Made by a program: the position numbers and the translations under genes
In this document: positions 1-8,839 of the stretch, piece by piece
Layout: each line of letters starts with the position of its first letter
Numbering within the stretch: the first letter of the stretch is position 1
Assembly (NCBI GenBank): GCA_026982585.1
Contig: JALSGW010000038.1
Location: 1 to 32,197 of the forward strand
DNA from: Alphaproteobacteria bacterium
Lineage (GTDB): Bacteria > Pseudomonadota > Alphaproteobacteria > Geminicoccales > Geminicoccaceae
DNA: 32,197 nucleotides
Reading direction: 5' to 3'
The notes under the pieces: model-generated
The model's input: the letters and a program-made list of their open reading frames with translations, nothing else
Databases searched by the model: none
What the model was told of the DNA's origin: nothing

Positions 1-771
1 CCGGCACCGGTGCGGGTGCGGGGTCGTCGAAAGGAAATGGGCGGGGCGGGAGCGCCCTTTCGCCGGGAGGTGGCGAAGGGACGGGGTGGCGGCGTGACCA
101 TCGGCGTCGTTTTCGCGTCGCGGCAACCGGAGTGAAGCAATCCCGACCGGCGGGCGCGGCCGCCCCCTGCGCCGGATTGGGGATGGAAGCGGAGCTCGTC
201 CCCTCCCCTCCCCTCGCACGCTTTCGGGTTGAGAGTGGGTGTGGAGGCGAGGAGCGGGGTGCGCCGCGGTGCGGGCGGGCGCAGGCGGCGCCCGGCGGGT
301 TGGATCGGTGCGCGCGGGTTTCGCGGCTGCCGGAAGCGCGCCATGGAGGACGCCCACACGCGTACGCAGGGGCACGCGGGAGCGCGGAGCCGCGTACACA
401 TTGGCCCGGGCCGCGCCGCCGCGTACAGACACAACAAGCCGGGGGGCGGGATCCGGGCCGCGGGGAAAGGCGGAGTTCCGCACCAGGAGGGCCGGGGACA
501 GGCGGCGGCGCGGACCCGGGCACCCGCGGACAAGCACAGCGCGGCGAGGCGGTAGGTGTGTGTCGGCGAACGGTGGAGCGGCGCACAAGCAGGACGCGCC
601 GAGGCGGTAGCTGCGGCTCCGGGAAGGGCGAAGACGCGCACAAGGAAGAACGCGGACACGCGGCAACGCGGAAACCGGTATCCGCGGACAAGCGGACATA
701 CGGCGGCGCTTGGTCCGCCCGATCCCGCGCACCCACGGGCGATCGGGCAGGCCAAGGGCGCGTCCTGCGAA

Positions 772-1090
772 GGGCTGCGGCGGTCCCGCAAACCAGGGGG
801 GCGTGCGCGCCCAAACCGGACAGTCACGTGAGTCCGCGCGCAAGCGGATGGGGGCGCAGGTTCGGCTGCGGCATAGCCGGTATCCGGCGTCTTCAAGGCC
901 CGGCGACCGTGGATGCGCGGAGGTGGGTCCAGCAAGCGGGGCTGCGGCGGTCCCGCAAACCACGCGCGCAGGGCGCCGAAACCGGCCGATCACGGGACTC
1001 CAGGCGCGAGGGGGGGGGCGCGAAGGTTCGGGCGCGGCAAGCCCTGCGCCCGGCTCGTTCAGTGGCCGGGGAGCGCGGATGCGCACAGGC
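772..1090. repeat. Diverged direct duplication, period about 167 bp
   Basis: A 24-bp string is identical at 772-795 and 939-962 (GGGCTGCGGCGGTCCCGCAA followed by ACCA). Similarity continues in diverged form downstream of both copies: AAACCGG, then a CACG-containing stretch ending in ACTCC or AGTCC, then GGTTCGG, then GTGGATGCGCGGAGG against GCGGATGCGCACAGG. The spacing is 167 bp for the identical core. This looks like one old tandem duplication in non-coding sequence. Confidence 0.6.
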
Positions 1091-1557
1091 CCGCACCGCC
1101 ACCGCCGGCAGGGCGCCGACACAGAGCGGGCATCCGGCTCGGCGCGGAGGCGGGCTCCAGCACCCGCAGGCGCGGGGTGCGGACCACCGGATGAGGGGCT
1201 ACGCGGGGATGCATGCGAATGCCCGCGGTGCCCGCCCGCGAAAGCGGGATGCGCGGCGGCGTTGCGCTTCAATCGGAGACCGCCCGGGCGCGGAACATCG
1301 AGCTGCAGACAGGAAACCGCTCCGGCGGGCGGCGGCCGGACCAACGCCATCACACGAAGCCGCGGACACGCGGACGAACGGACACGCGTATCATGGGATT
1401 AGGTGAACGTGAGGAGCGGGCGGGGGTGGAATGCCGACTTGTTTGGGCCGGGGCTTGAGGGCGATTGCGAAGCGCGTGCTGCGCAAGGCGCCGGGTGCCG
1501 TGTGGGCTCGCAGAGCGCATCCGGCGGCTGGCGCAGAGACAGTGCCGGCAAGACTGT

Positions 1558-1935
1558 CCGCGGCCACGCAGAGCCGCTGGAACGCGTACCACCGGCCCCG
1601 CGTATCGCATGATAGGGTGACGGGCGCGGGCTTGCCGAGGCAGAGCGCGTTGGGTGCGCCGCGATTGGCGGATGGCCGGCAGGCGAACCCGGTCGTCCGG
1701 CCGCGGCGCCCGGTGTGCGGGGAGAGGCCGTCTGCCCGGCCGGGGAAGATCGGAGGCAGATACGCGCAGCCGCGGGAACGCGTACCACCGGACCCGCGTA
1801 TCCCATGATACCGTGAGAGGTGCCGGAGAGCGGTGGAAAAGCGCTTGGGTGCGCCGCGATTGGCGGATCGACCGGAGGCGAACCCGGTCGTCCAGCCGCG
1901 GCGCCCGGTGTGCGGGGAGAGGCCGTCTGCCCGGA
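1558..1935. repeat. Tandem duplication, unit 195-196 bp, two copies
   Basis: The first copy starts near 1558 and the second near 1754-1760. AACGCGTACCACCGG occurs at 1581 and 1777 (offset 196). TGGGTGCGCCGCGATTGGCG occurs at 1651 and 1846 (offset 195). A GGCGAACCCGGTCGTCC block and a GCGCCCGGTGTGCGGGGAG block are also shared. Because the offset changes from 196 to 195, the copies are shifted relative to each other in any reading frame, which argues against a coding repeat. A diverged third trace of the motif CGCGTATC..ATG lies near 1386. Confidence 0.75.
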
Positions 1936-2256
1936 TTGGGAAGAGGGGGCGCGGAGACGGGGAGCCGCGCGGCCGAGGATCCGCTCCTCGAACTGAACCT
2001 CGCGGGCTTGGAGCACGGCGCGGAGCGGCGCGGGCGCGGATCCGGTGGCCGAGGGGCCGGTGCCGTCCATCCACAGCGCGGATGCCACCTGCGGCGCTTC
2101 CGGCCGCGGCGGCGGCTCGAGCGTGGCGGCGCGGGTGTGGGGCCGGCGAAGACGGGACGCTGTCACGCAAAGGCGCGCGCCCGCGGAGGAGGTGCCGCGG
2201 CGCGTACGGCCGCAGAGCCGGGCCGGTGGAGGCGCCCGATGCGCGCGGACCGCGCT

Positions 2257-2350
2257 GACGGGGCAACACACGAGCGTCCCGCCCGCGCAGACGAATGAAT
2301 GGGGTTCGGACCATAGCGACGGGGCAAGACGCGAACGTCCCGCGCGGAGA
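2257..2350. repeat. Imperfect direct repeat pair, period 61 bp
   Basis: GACGGGGCAA followed by an ACGCGAGCGTCCCGC-like stretch occurs at 2257-2290 and again at 2318-2350, with a few substitutions. The two copies are 61 bp apart. No gene is seen in or around them. Confidence 0.5.
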
Positions 2351-2546
2351 GGAAGGAACGACGGAAGCCGCTTCCGCGTTCCCGACGAGGATCGTCCCAC
2401 CCGCGCACATGGGAATGCGCGCGACGGCCTGTATGGGACAGCGGGGGCACGGCTCGTGGCGGGACGGCCGAAGGGGGCCGCCGCCGCACCAAAGGCCACG
2501 GCCGGGCCTCGCTGCGCCGCGCCGCCCCTGCTGCGCGCTCTTCTGG

Positions 2547-2561
2547 CAGGCCGTTGAACAA
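2547..2561 (+). repeat. IS left inverted repeat
   Basis: CAGGCCGTTGAA is matched exactly by the reverse complement of 3883-3894. It marks the left end of the insertion sequence, upstream of the transposase. Confidence 0.8.
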
Positions 2562-2628
2562 CCCCGGGAACCGACAAGTGGACCGGTAAAATGCCGAGAG
2601 ACGGGGCGGTCGACGTAGGGGGGAACGC

Positions 2629-3714
2629 ATGCGCGGCGCGGACTGGCGGCAGGAGGAACCGTTCGGCGACGTCTCGCGTGAGAGCCGGGTTCCCAAGAAC
2701 CATCCGCTGCGCCCGATCCGCAAGATCGTGGATCAGGCGCTGGCCGGCCTTTCGAGCGCGTTCGATGCCATCCACGCCGACTGCGGCCGCCCGTCGATTG
2801 CTCCCGAGCCGCTCATCCGCGCGCTGCTGCTCCAGGTGCTCTATTCGATCCGCTCCGAGCGGCGGCCGATCGAGCAGCTCGACGGCAACCTGCTGTGTCG
2901 GTGGTTCGTGGGGCTGTCGGTGGACGCTCCGGTCTGGCACCATGCGACGTTTTCGAAGAACCGTGGCCGGCTGTTCGGCGCGGCGGTGATCGGCCAGCTC
3001 TTCCACAGGGTGCTCGCCGAGGCCGAACGCAAGGGGCTGACCTCGGACGAGCACTTCAGCGTCGACGGCACCCGCATCGAGGCGTGGGCCTCGATGAAGA
3101 GCTTTCGGCCCAGGGACGGAGACGGAGACGGTAGCCAGGGGGGCGGGCGCAACGCCGAACGCGACTTTCGTGGCGAGCGCAGGACGAACGCCACCCATGC
3201 CTCCAGGACCGATCCGGATGCGCGGCTGTACCGTCGTGGCAAGGGCGAGGAGTCGAAGCTGTGCTACCTGGCCCATGCCCTGATGGAGAACCGCAACGGG
3301 CTGATCGTCGATGTCGCGCTGATGCATGCCGAGGGTCGCGCCGAGCGGGAGGCGGCGCTTTCGATGCTCGAGCGGCTGCCGCACGCAAAGCCGGTGACGC
3401 TGGGCGCGGAGCGAGGCTGCGACACGAGGGATGGTGTCCGGGCGTGCCGCGCGCTTCGGGTCACGCCGCATGTGGCGCAGAACGGCTCGGGTCGGCGCTC
3501 GGCGCTCGACGGGCGCACGACGCGCCACGAGGGTGATCGGATCAGCCAGCGGGTGCGCAAGCGCATCGAGGAGGCCTTCGGGTGGATCAAGACGGTGGGG
3601 CTTGCGCGCAAGGTCCGCGTGCGCGGCCTGGCGCGTGTCGCCTCGCAGGTGCTGCTGTCCTTCACCGCCTACAACCTGGTACCCATACGCAACCTGCTCG
3701 CGGAGGCAGCGTGA
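2629..3714 (+). CDS. IS5-family DDE transposase
   Basis: The product catalyses excision and insertion of the surrounding IS through a DDE (RNase H-like) active site. The 361-residue protein is full length for this group. The N-terminal domain has the family's PLRPIRKIVD, LLLQVLYSIRSER and LLCRWFVGLS stretches. The first catalytic Asp is in SVDGTRIEAWASMKSF, the second region is LGAERGCD, and the catalytic Glu is in RIEEAFGWIKT near the C terminus. LMENRNGL and TPHVAQN are also typical. The start ATG at 2629 follows a GGGGGG purine stretch. No frameshift or internal stop is seen, so the element could be active. It has no accessory genes. Confidence 0.93.
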   Translation: MRGADWRQEEPFGDVSRESRVPKNHPLRPIRKIVDQALAGLSSAFDAIHADCGRPSIAPEPLIRALLLQVLYSIRSERRPIEQLDGNLLCRWFVGLSVDAPVWHHATFSKNRGRLFGAAVIGQLFHRVLAEAERKGLTSDEHFSVDGTRIEAWASMKSFRPRDGDGDGSQGGGRNAERDFRGERRTNATHASRTDPDARLYRRGKGEESKLCYLAHALMENRNGLIVDVALMHAEGRAEREAALSMLERLPHAKPVTLGAERGCDTRDGVRACRALRVTPHVAQNGSGRRSALDGRTTRHEGDRISQRVRKRIEEAFGWIKTVGLARKVRVRGLARVASQVLLSFTAYNLVPIRNLLAEAA

Positions 3715-3880
3715 TGAAGGCGAAAAGGCGCGCGAGCACCACGGACCATGCCGGTGGCTGGCCGGAAGGGACGGCGAGACCGCCCCCCACCGCGCCGTGC
3801 GGCTCGACGGGCCGCGCAGGCCCGCCCCGCCACCCGTGACGCCTCGTTTCTCAAAAGTCGCTCGCCGCGCATATTCGGAT

Positions 3881-3894
3881 TTTTCAACGGCCTG
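3881..3894 (-). repeat. IS right inverted repeat
   Basis: TTTTCAACGGCCTG is the reverse complement of the left end at 2547 for at least 12 bases. It closes the insertion sequence about 170 bp after the transposase stop. Confidence 0.8.
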
Positions 3895-5080
3895 GTAGGG
3901 TTGTGCCGCCTTCCTGAAGAGGCCATCCCTGGACCGTTACACGGACGGCGTCGGGGTCCGGCTCGGCGCCGGACCGACCCTTGAAGGACGGGCTCTGGAT
4001 CGCTCGCCTCGCCCGGGCCGACCGGCTCCATGGCTTCGACGGTGGTCGGGCTGCCGTCGAGCGAGCCGGCTGTGCAGATGCGGCTGTCCAGATCGAGCCG
4101 CAGGGGGTGCCGCAAGCGGACAGGCCTGTGCGGAAGCTCGGGCCCATTTCGTCAAGCGCGCAGGGGGAGCCGCCGAGGACGAACAAGGCCCGGGACCGGT
4201 GCTGGCCAAAACGGCTGAGGAGGGATGGAGAGCGTATAGGACGCGCGGGCTTCTTCCGCCGCACCGGCAGGCGGCTGCCGCCTTTGCTGCGGGTGGACGT
4301 CCGCCTCAGGACCAAAGGCCGGAGTGGATCTCCGCCTCGATGCGATCCGCCTCGATGGCACAAGATGCGGCGGCCGGAGCAGGGCGCTGCCGCCATCGCC
4401 GCGGCCGGCGGCCGGTGCGGCCCAACCGCCCCCTCGCCGGGCGTTCGAGACCGTCCCCGCGACAAGCCGCGGCGCGATGGGTCCGAAGCCGGAGGGCCGA
4501 TGGTCGCTCCCGACGGCCCTGCCTCCGGAAGTCGCCTCGATGCCGGCGCTTCCATCGCCGGTCCAACGGGTGTCGGTCGGGCGCAGAGCATCAGAACCCC
4601 AAAACTCGTCTCCGCACCGGCCTCCACACCGCCCAAAAAGCCGTCGGGTCCAGCAGCGCCCATGGCGCAGCGGCGAGCGGCACCGGTACCGGAACGGGTG
4701 GCCCGTGCGGGCGATGTCGGCATGCGTGGACGCGAGGGCGGCGGTCCTGTCGGGCTCGTGGAGCGAGCCGGCGTCGCCTGCGGCGCGGCGGCAGGCTCGG
4801 GTGCGGTAGGGGGCCGGTCGGGGCGCGGTGATTCCGCGCGGCTGTGCGCTCGGCATCGCGACTGAGCCTTAGGTGGGTGATCGCGCGTCGGCGCGCCGGG
4901 ATGCGCGGGAGACCGCCGTCTCCCTTTCCGTGGGCGCACGGTTGGCGGCGCCATGAAGGAGCGATACCTCGCGCCTCTCGGCCCCTTTCCGTGGGCACAC
5001 GGTTGGCCGTGGTGGGCTTCGCTGCCGCAGCCGCGCACCCCCGACGCAGGGCCCGCGGCACCGCACGGTCATGGGAGGGT
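3895..5080. other. Gene-poor stretch between the IS and the PilZ gene
   Basis: About 1.2 kb with no ORF that I can support. The ORFs offered on both strands are Arg/Pro/Ala-rich, overlap each other and show no domain. No tRNA or rRNA was found. The only structure seen is the 61-bp-spaced direct repeat pair near its right end, listed separately. Base composition resembles the 1-2546 stretch, so the IS may have inserted into one continuous gene-poor region of about 3.7 kb. Confidence 0.55.
4922..5007. repeat. Near-identical 25-bp direct repeat pair, period 61 bp
   Basis: CCCTTTCCGTGGGCRCACGG plus TTGGC occurs at 4922-4946 and 4983-5007 with one G/A difference. The second copy lies about 75 bp beyond the stop codon of the minus-strand PilZ gene. 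It could be part of a decayed interspersed repeat. Confidence 0.7.
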
Positions 5081-5422
5081 TCATCCCTCCGCATCCGCGT
5101 GCAACAGGAGGAACAGGGACAGCGCGTCCTCCTGGGCGGGATCCAGGGCGAAGCACAGATGGAGCGTGCTTTGGGTCGCCCGCACCACCTTTGCCTCGAG
5201 GCCGTCGGGGTGGTCGAGCCCCTCCACCACGAGCCGCACCCGCGCGCCGGCGAGCTCGGGCCTGCCGGGTTCCACCGCCGCGCCGCCCAAGGACAGGTCC
5301 TTGAGGCGGATCGGAAAGGAACCGTGTGCGGTGTGGAGAGTGCCCGCCACCGCCATGGGAAAGCGGCGGTACAGGCGGCGTTCCTCTGCGGCGACGGCAT
5401 CCGATGCGGGCCTGTGCACCAC
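5081..5422 (-). CDS. PilZ-domain protein (putative c-di-GMP binding)
   Basis: A small single-domain PilZ protein, a family that binds cyclic di-GMP and commonly affects motility, exopolysaccharide or envelope functions. The two binding motifs are visible: an arginine cluster (RRLYRRF) near the start, fitting RxxxR, and DLSLGG, fitting D/NxSxxG, followed by a beta-barrel-like stretch ending in LHLCFALD. The ORF is open up to an ATG at 5554, but that start would overlap the yebC start codon. A GTG at 5422 sits 8 bases after GGAG and leaves a 113-residue protein of normal PilZ size, so I prefer it. It is transcribed divergently from yebC. Its output partner cannot be told from the context. Confidence 0.8.
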   Translation of the reverse strand: MVHRPASDAVAAEERRLYRRFPMAVAGTLHTAHGSFPIRLKDLSLGGAAVEPGRPELAGARVRLVVEGLDHPDGLEAKVVRATQSTLHLCFALDPAQEDALSLFLLLHADAEG

Positions 5423-5426
5423 TGTG

Positions 5427-5454
5427 TTGTCTCCGTCGGCTCTGGGGCTATGGT
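5427..5454 (+). promoter_or_regulatory. Possible sigma70-like promoter upstream of yebC
   Basis: TTGTCT at 5427 and TATGGT at 5449 are separated by 16 bp in the 130-bp gap between the PilZ gene and yebC. Each box matches four consensus bases. It is about 100 bp upstream of the yebC start. In sequence this GC-rich such a match is suggestive only. Confidence 0.3.
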
Positions 5455-5552
5455 GCCCGCGAAGGGTGAACAAAGGGTTAATGGGCGGACCTTGCCGCGG
5501 CGCCGGGGCATGCCAGTTTGGCGCCAGGCGGCTGGTCGACATCGGGAGAGTC

Positions 5553-6296
5553 ATGGCCGGTCATTCGCAGTGGAAGAACATCATGTACCGCAAGAGCCGG
5601 CAGGATGCGGCGCGTTCGCGTCGCTTCACCCGGCTGTTGCGGGAGGTGCAGGTGGCGGCGCGTCTCGGCGCCCCCGATCCCGCCCACAATCCGCGGCTCA
5701 GGGCGGCGATCCAGGCGGCGCGGGCGGCCAATGTGCCCAAGGACAACATCGAGCGGGCGATCCGCAAGGGCCAGGGCGGCGAGGGCGAGGCGCTCGAGGA
5801 GGTGCGCTACGAGGGCTACGGGCCCGGGGGTGTGGCCATCATCGTCGAGGCCCTCACCGACAACCGCAACCGCACCGCCGCCGAGATCCGCGCGGCGTTC
5901 AGCAAATACGGCGGCAGTCTCGGCGAGAGCGGCAGCGTCAGCTACCAGTTCCAGCGCGTCGGCCAGATCCGCTATCCCGCCTCGGCGGCGGACGAGGAGA
6001 CCATGCTCGAGGCGGCGGTCGAGGCCGGGGCGGAGGATGTGGAGAGCGGCGAGGCCGGCCATGTGGTCTATTGCGCGCCCGAGCAGCTGGCGGCGGTGCG
6101 CGAGGCGCTGGAGCACCGGTTCGGACCGCCGCTCGAGGCGGCGCTGGCCTGGATTCCCCGGGCCACCGTGCCGATCGAGGGCGCCAAGGCGGAAAGCCTG
6201 TTCAAACTCCTGGAGGTGCTGGACGACAACGACGACGTCCAGCGGGTGGTGGCCAATTTCGAGGTGGCGGAGGAGCTGTTGGAACGCCTCGGGTGA
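5553..6296 (+). CDS. yebC: YebC/PmpR-family regulator
   Basis: A 247-residue protein of the YebC/PmpR (TACO1) family. Members have been described as DNA-binding transcriptional regulators and, more recently, as factors that help ribosomes through difficult stretches such as polyprolines. The N terminus has the signature [40 protein letters not shown] and the GSVSYQF region are also diagnostic. The ATG at 5553 starts exactly at this signature and follows GGGAGAG. The gene heads the ruv operon, a common arrangement in proteobacteria, and its TGA overlaps the ruvC start (GTGA). Confidence 0.97.
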   Translation: MAGHSQWKNIMYRKSRQDAARSRRFTRLLREVQVAARLGAPDPAHNPRLRAAIQAARAANVPKDNIERAIRKGQGGEGEALEEVRYEGYGPGGVAIIVEALTDNRNRTAAEIRAAFSKYGGSLGESGSVSYQFQRVGQIRYPASAADEETMLEAAVEAGAEDVESGEAGHVVYCAPEQLAAVREALEHRFGPPLEAALAWIPRATVPIEGAKAESLFKLLEVLDDNDDVQRVVANFEVAEELLERLG

Positions 6297-6793
6297 TCCG
6301 GCTGGTTGGACTCGACCCCGGCCTCAGGCGCACCGGCTGGGGTGTGCTGGAGGTGGCGGGCTCGCGGCTGCGCCCCGTGGCCTGCGGTGTCGTCGCCGCG
6401 CCCGAGCGAGGTTCGCTGGCCCGACGGCTGGAGGCGCTTTATGGCGCGCTCGAGGAGGTGCTGCGCGCCTTCGAGCCCGTGGAGGCGGCGGTGGAGGAGA
6501 CGGTGGTGAACCGCAACCCCGCCACCTCTCTGAAGCTCGGCCAGGCGCGCGGGGTGGCGCTGCTGGCGGCGGCGCGGGCGGGGATCGAAGTCCACGAATA
6601 TGCCGCAAGGCGCATCAAGCAGGCGGTGACCGGCACCGGCGGCGCGAGCAAGGAGCAGGTCTGGCGCATGGTGCAGGTTCTGCTTCCGGGAATCCCGATC
6701 CCGAACGGTGATGCCGCCGATGCCCTGGCCGCCGCCCTGTGCCATGCCCATCACCGCTCCAGCCTCGCCGCCTTCGCCGGAGGACGGCGATGA
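6293..6793 (+). CDS. ruvC: Crossover junction endodeoxyribonuclease RuvC
   Basis: RuvC is the Holliday-junction resolvase that makes paired nicks at recombination junctions bound by RuvAB. The 166-residue protein has the usual length. The acidic active site is complete: Asp8 in [12 protein letters not shown], Glu68 in AAVEETVVN, and Asp140 and Asp143 in [13 protein letters not shown]. It starts with GTG at 6293, overlapping the yebC stop by 4 bp, and its own stop overlaps the ruvA ATG (ATGA). The provided ORF track fused it to an upstream spurious frame, but the true start is at [10 protein letters not shown]. Confidence 0.97.
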   Translation: MIRLVGLDPGLRRTGWGVLEVAGSRLRPVACGVVAAPERGSLARRLEALYGALEEVLRAFEPVEAAVEETVVNRNPATSLKLGQARGVALLAAARAGIEVHEYAARRIKQAVTGTGGASKEQVWRMVQVLLPGIPIPNGDAADALAAALCHAHHRSSLAAFAGGRR

Positions 6794-7380
6794 TCGCGCT
6801 GCTGTGCGGTCGGGTGGCGGCGGTCGACGAGGGCAGCCTGGTGCTCGATGTGGGCGGCGTGGGGTATCTCGTGTTTTGTCCCGGACGCGTGCTGAGCGGG
6901 CTTGCGGTGGGTGCTGAGGTGCGCCTTTGGATCGAGACCGTGGTGCGGGAGGACGAATTCGCCCTCTACGGTTTTCGCGATCCCGCCGAGCGCCAGTGGT
7001 TCCGGCATCTGCGGCGGATCCAGGGGGTCGGCGCCCGCATCGCGCTCGCGCTATTGTCCGCCTTCAGCGTGGAGGAGCTCGCGGCAGCGGTGGCCGCCGG
7101 CGATCGCACCCGGCTTGCCCGGGCGAGCGGAGTGGGGCCGCGGCTTGCCGCGCGCATCGTCGGCGAGCTCCAGGCACGGGCCGACACCCTGCCCCTTCCG
7201 GTCTCCATCTCGCAGGGGCACGCGGCGCCCGAGGTGGAGGATGCGGTGGCCGCACTGCTGCATCTTGGCTACGGTCGCCTCGAGGCGTATAGGGCGGTGA
7301 GCCGGGCGCGGGCGCGCACCGGGGAGGGGGTGGAGGTCGACCGTCTCGTCAAAGAGGCGCTCAAGGAGCTTGCGCCGTGA
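6790..7380 (+). CDS. ruvA: Holliday junction branch migration protein RuvA
   Basis: RuvA is the junction-recognition subunit that forms a tetramer on the four-way junction and loads the RuvB motor. The 196-residue length is typical. An N-terminal OB-fold ([12 protein letters not shown]... [12 protein letters not shown]), the [12 protein letters not shown] segment, the helix-hairpin-helix pair ([14 protein letters not shown] and [15 protein letters not shown]) and a C-terminal RuvB-binding domain ([13 protein letters not shown]) are visible in order. The ATG at 6790 overlaps the ruvC stop. The gene ends inside the ruvB start (GTGA at 7377). Confidence 0.97.
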   Translation: MIALLCGRVAAVDEGSLVLDVGGVGYLVFCPGRVLSGLAVGAEVRLWIETVVREDEFALYGFRDPAERQWFRHLRRIQGVGARIALALLSAFSVEELAAAVAAGDRTRLARASGVGPRLAARIVGELQARADTLPLPVSISQGHAAPEVEDAVAALLHLGYGRLEAYRAVSRARARTGEGVEVDRLVKEALKELAP

Positions 7381-8405
7381 GCGAGCGGTGGTTGGCGGCC
7401 GAACCCGATGGCGAGGAGTTGGATCCCGCCCTGAGGCCCCGGCGCCTCGACCAGTTCATCGGCCAAAAGGACCTCTGCGCCAACCTGCGGGTGTTCATCG
7501 CCGCGGCCAGAAGCCGGGGGGATCCGCTCGATCACGTGTTGCTCGCGGGACCGCCCGGGCTCGGCAAGACCACCCTCGCCCAGATCCTGGCCGCCGAACT
7601 CGGCGTGGGCTTCCGCATGAGCTCCGGACCGGTGATCGCCCGCGCCGGCGATCTCGCGGCCATCCTCACCAACCTCGAGCCCCGCGACGTGTTGTTCATC
7701 GACGAAATCCATCGTCTGCAACCGACGGTGGAGGAGATCCTCTATCCGGCGATGGAGGAGTACAAGCTCGACCTCATGATCGGCGAGGGCCCGGGCGCCC
7801 GGTCGATCCGCATCGAACTCGCGCCCTTCACCCTGGTGGGCGCGACCACCCGCACCGGCCTGCTCACCACGCCGCTGCGCGAGCGCTTCGGGATCTACGC
7901 CCGGCTGAACTTCTACCCGCAGGACGAGCTCGAGGCCATCGTGCGGCGCGGGGCACGGCTGCTCGGCCTCGCGCTCGACGATGCGGCCGCCCAAGAGGTG
8001 GCGCGCCGGGCCCGCGGCACCCCGCGCATCGCCAACCGGCTGCTGCGCCGGCTGCGCGATTTCGCCACCGTCCAGGGAATCGCCCGGGTGGACGCAAAGC
8101 TCGCCCGCGAGGTGCTGACCCGGCTCGGGGTGGACGAGCTGGGCCTGGACGCCCTGGATCGCCGCTATCTCACCGCGATCGCCGAGAACTACGGGGGCGG
8201 TCCGGTGGGCATCGAGACCCTGGCGGCGGCCTTGGCGGAACAGCGCGATACCCTCGAGGAGACGGTGGAGCCGTTCCTGCTGCAGAGCGGCCTCATCCAG
8301 CGCACGCCGCGCGGCCGCAGGCTCACCCGCCGCGCCTTCCGGCATCTCGGCCTGGCGCCGCCCCCGGGCGAACAGCCGGGGCTGTTCGACGACGATGTGT
8401 CATGA
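7377..8405 (+). CDS. ruvB: Holliday junction ATP-dependent DNA helicase RuvB
   Basis: RuvB is the hexameric AAA+ motor that drives branch migration with RuvA. The 342-residue protein has the usual length. Walker A is GPPGLGKT (58-65), Walker B is DEIHRL (109-114), sensor 1 is GATTRTG (155-161) and the arginine finger is Arg170 in PLRERFG. The C-terminal winged-helix DNA-binding domain includes [15 protein letters not shown] and the family ending QRTPRGR. It starts with GTG overlapping the ruvA stop and overlaps ybgC by 4 bp (ATGA). Confidence 0.98.
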   Translation: MSERWLAAEPDGEELDPALRPRRLDQFIGQKDLCANLRVFIAAARSRGDPLDHVLLAGPPGLGKTTLAQILAAELGVGFRMSSGPVIARAGDLAAILTNLEPRDVLFIDEIHRLQPTVEEILYPAMEEYKLDLMIGEGPGARSIRIELAPFTLVGATTRTGLLTTPLRERFGIYARLNFYPQDELEAIVRRGARLLGLALDDAAAQEVARRARGTPRIANRLLRRLRDFATVQGIARVDAKLAREVLTRLGVDELGLDALDRRYLTAIAENYGGGPVGIETLAAALAEQRDTLEETVEPFLLQSGLIQRTPRGRRLTRRAFRHLGLAPPPGEQPGLFDDDVS

Positions 8406-8839
8406 ACACGTCCACAACCGCCCCCCACCGGTGGTCGGTGCGCGTGTACTACGAGGACACCGACGCCTCCGGGCTCGTGTACCACGCGGCCTATCTGCGC
8501 TTCGCCGAGCGGGCGCGCACGGAGCTGCTGCGGGCGCTGGGTCTCGACCACCGGGGGATGGCGGAGCGCAGCGGGCTAAGGTTCGCGGTGCGGCGGGTGG
8601 AGGCGGAGTTCCTGGCGCCCGCCTTCCTCGACGATCTTTTGGTGGTGGAGAGCCGGCCCGCGGCCTGGAGCGGGGCGCGTCTTGCGCTTGCCCAAACCCT
8701 TCTCCGCGGCGAGCGGATCATCTGTCGCCTCGAGGTGACATTGGTGCTGCTCGACGGGCGCCTGCGGCCGGCGCGCCTGGATCGGGCGCTGCCGAAGGCG
8801 TTTCTCGCCCCCCTGCCGCGCCTCGGGGAGCCGCGCTGA
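8402..8839 (+). CDS. ybgC: Tol-Pal system-associated acyl-CoA thioesterase YbgC
   Basis: A 145-residue hotdog-fold thioesterase of the 4-hydroxybenzoyl-CoA thioesterase family. The active-site region [20 protein letters not shown] is nearly identical to that of E. coli YbgC, and Asp21 corresponds to the catalytic Asp18. YbgC acts on acyl-CoA or acyl-ACP in the cytoplasm and is linked to phospholipid metabolism. It conventionally precedes tolQ, as it does here. The ATG at 8402 overlaps the ruvB stop. A 103-bp gap with no clear feature separates it from tolQ. Confidence 0.95.
   Translation: MNTSTTAPHRWSVRVYYEDTDASGLVYHAAYLRFAERARTELLRALGLDHRGMAERSGLRFAVRRVEAEFLAPAFLDDLLVVESRPAAWSGARLALAQTLLRGERIICRLEVTLVLLDGRLRPARLDRALPKAFLAPLPRLGEPR

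Larger units (their letters stand above)
1..2546. other. Gene-poor GC-rich stretch with decayed tandem duplications
   Basis: No reading frame here looks like a real protein. The long ORFs on both strands are Arg/Ala/Gly/Pro-rich, overlap each other in several frames, and show no domain I recognise, which is what stop-poor, very GC-rich DNA produces by chance. No tRNA or rRNA signature was seen. The stretch contains several sets of diverged direct repeats, listed separately, and short recurring strings such as GCGGACANGCGG in the first kilobase. It ends at the left inverted repeat of the IS5-family element. It may be a decayed genomic-island or insertion-prone region, but that is inference from the repeats and the adjacent IS. 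Confidence 0.6.
2547..3894 (+). mobile_element. IS5-family insertion sequence, apparently complete (about 1348 bp)
   Basis: The left end reads CAGGCCGTTGAACAA at 2547. The right end reads TTTTCAACGGCCTG, ending at 3894. Its reverse complement is CAGGCCGTTGAAAA, so the first 12 bases of the two ends match exactly. Between them lies a single intact transposase ORF, with about 80 bp on its left and 180 bp on its right. Ends of the CAGGCCGTTGAAAAA type are familiar from IS5-family elements of alphaproteobacteria. The immediate flanks (CTGG and GTAG) give no clear target-site duplication. The insertion may be old, may have recombined with another copy, or the true outer ends may differ by a base or two. 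Confidence 0.85.

Noticed and set aside
132-1406. 424-residue plus-strand ORF and its overlapping neighbours
   Set aside because: Composition is almost entirely Arg, Gly, Ala and Pro with no domain, and three other frames over the same bases are also open. This is expected by chance at this GC content.
1391-2410. 339-residue minus-strand ORF with an apparent 65-residue internal repeat
   Set aside because: The repeat comes from the 195/196-bp DNA duplication, and the similarity crosses between reading frames because the offset changes by one base. It is therefore a DNA repeat, not a protein repeat.
1-2546. CRISPR array in the repeat-rich stretch
   Set aside because: Repeat spacings are 61 to 196 bp, with at most two or three copies and diverged units. 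There are no regular repeats with unique spacers and no cas genes.
1399-3528. 709-residue minus-strand ORF
   Set aside because: Its N-terminal half is antisense to the IS5 transposase and the rest runs through the repeat-rich desert. No family features are seen.
3981-4865. 294-residue plus-strand ORF and the shorter ORFs around it
   Set aside because: Low-complexity GC-driven frames on both strands with no recognisable motifs or ribosome site.
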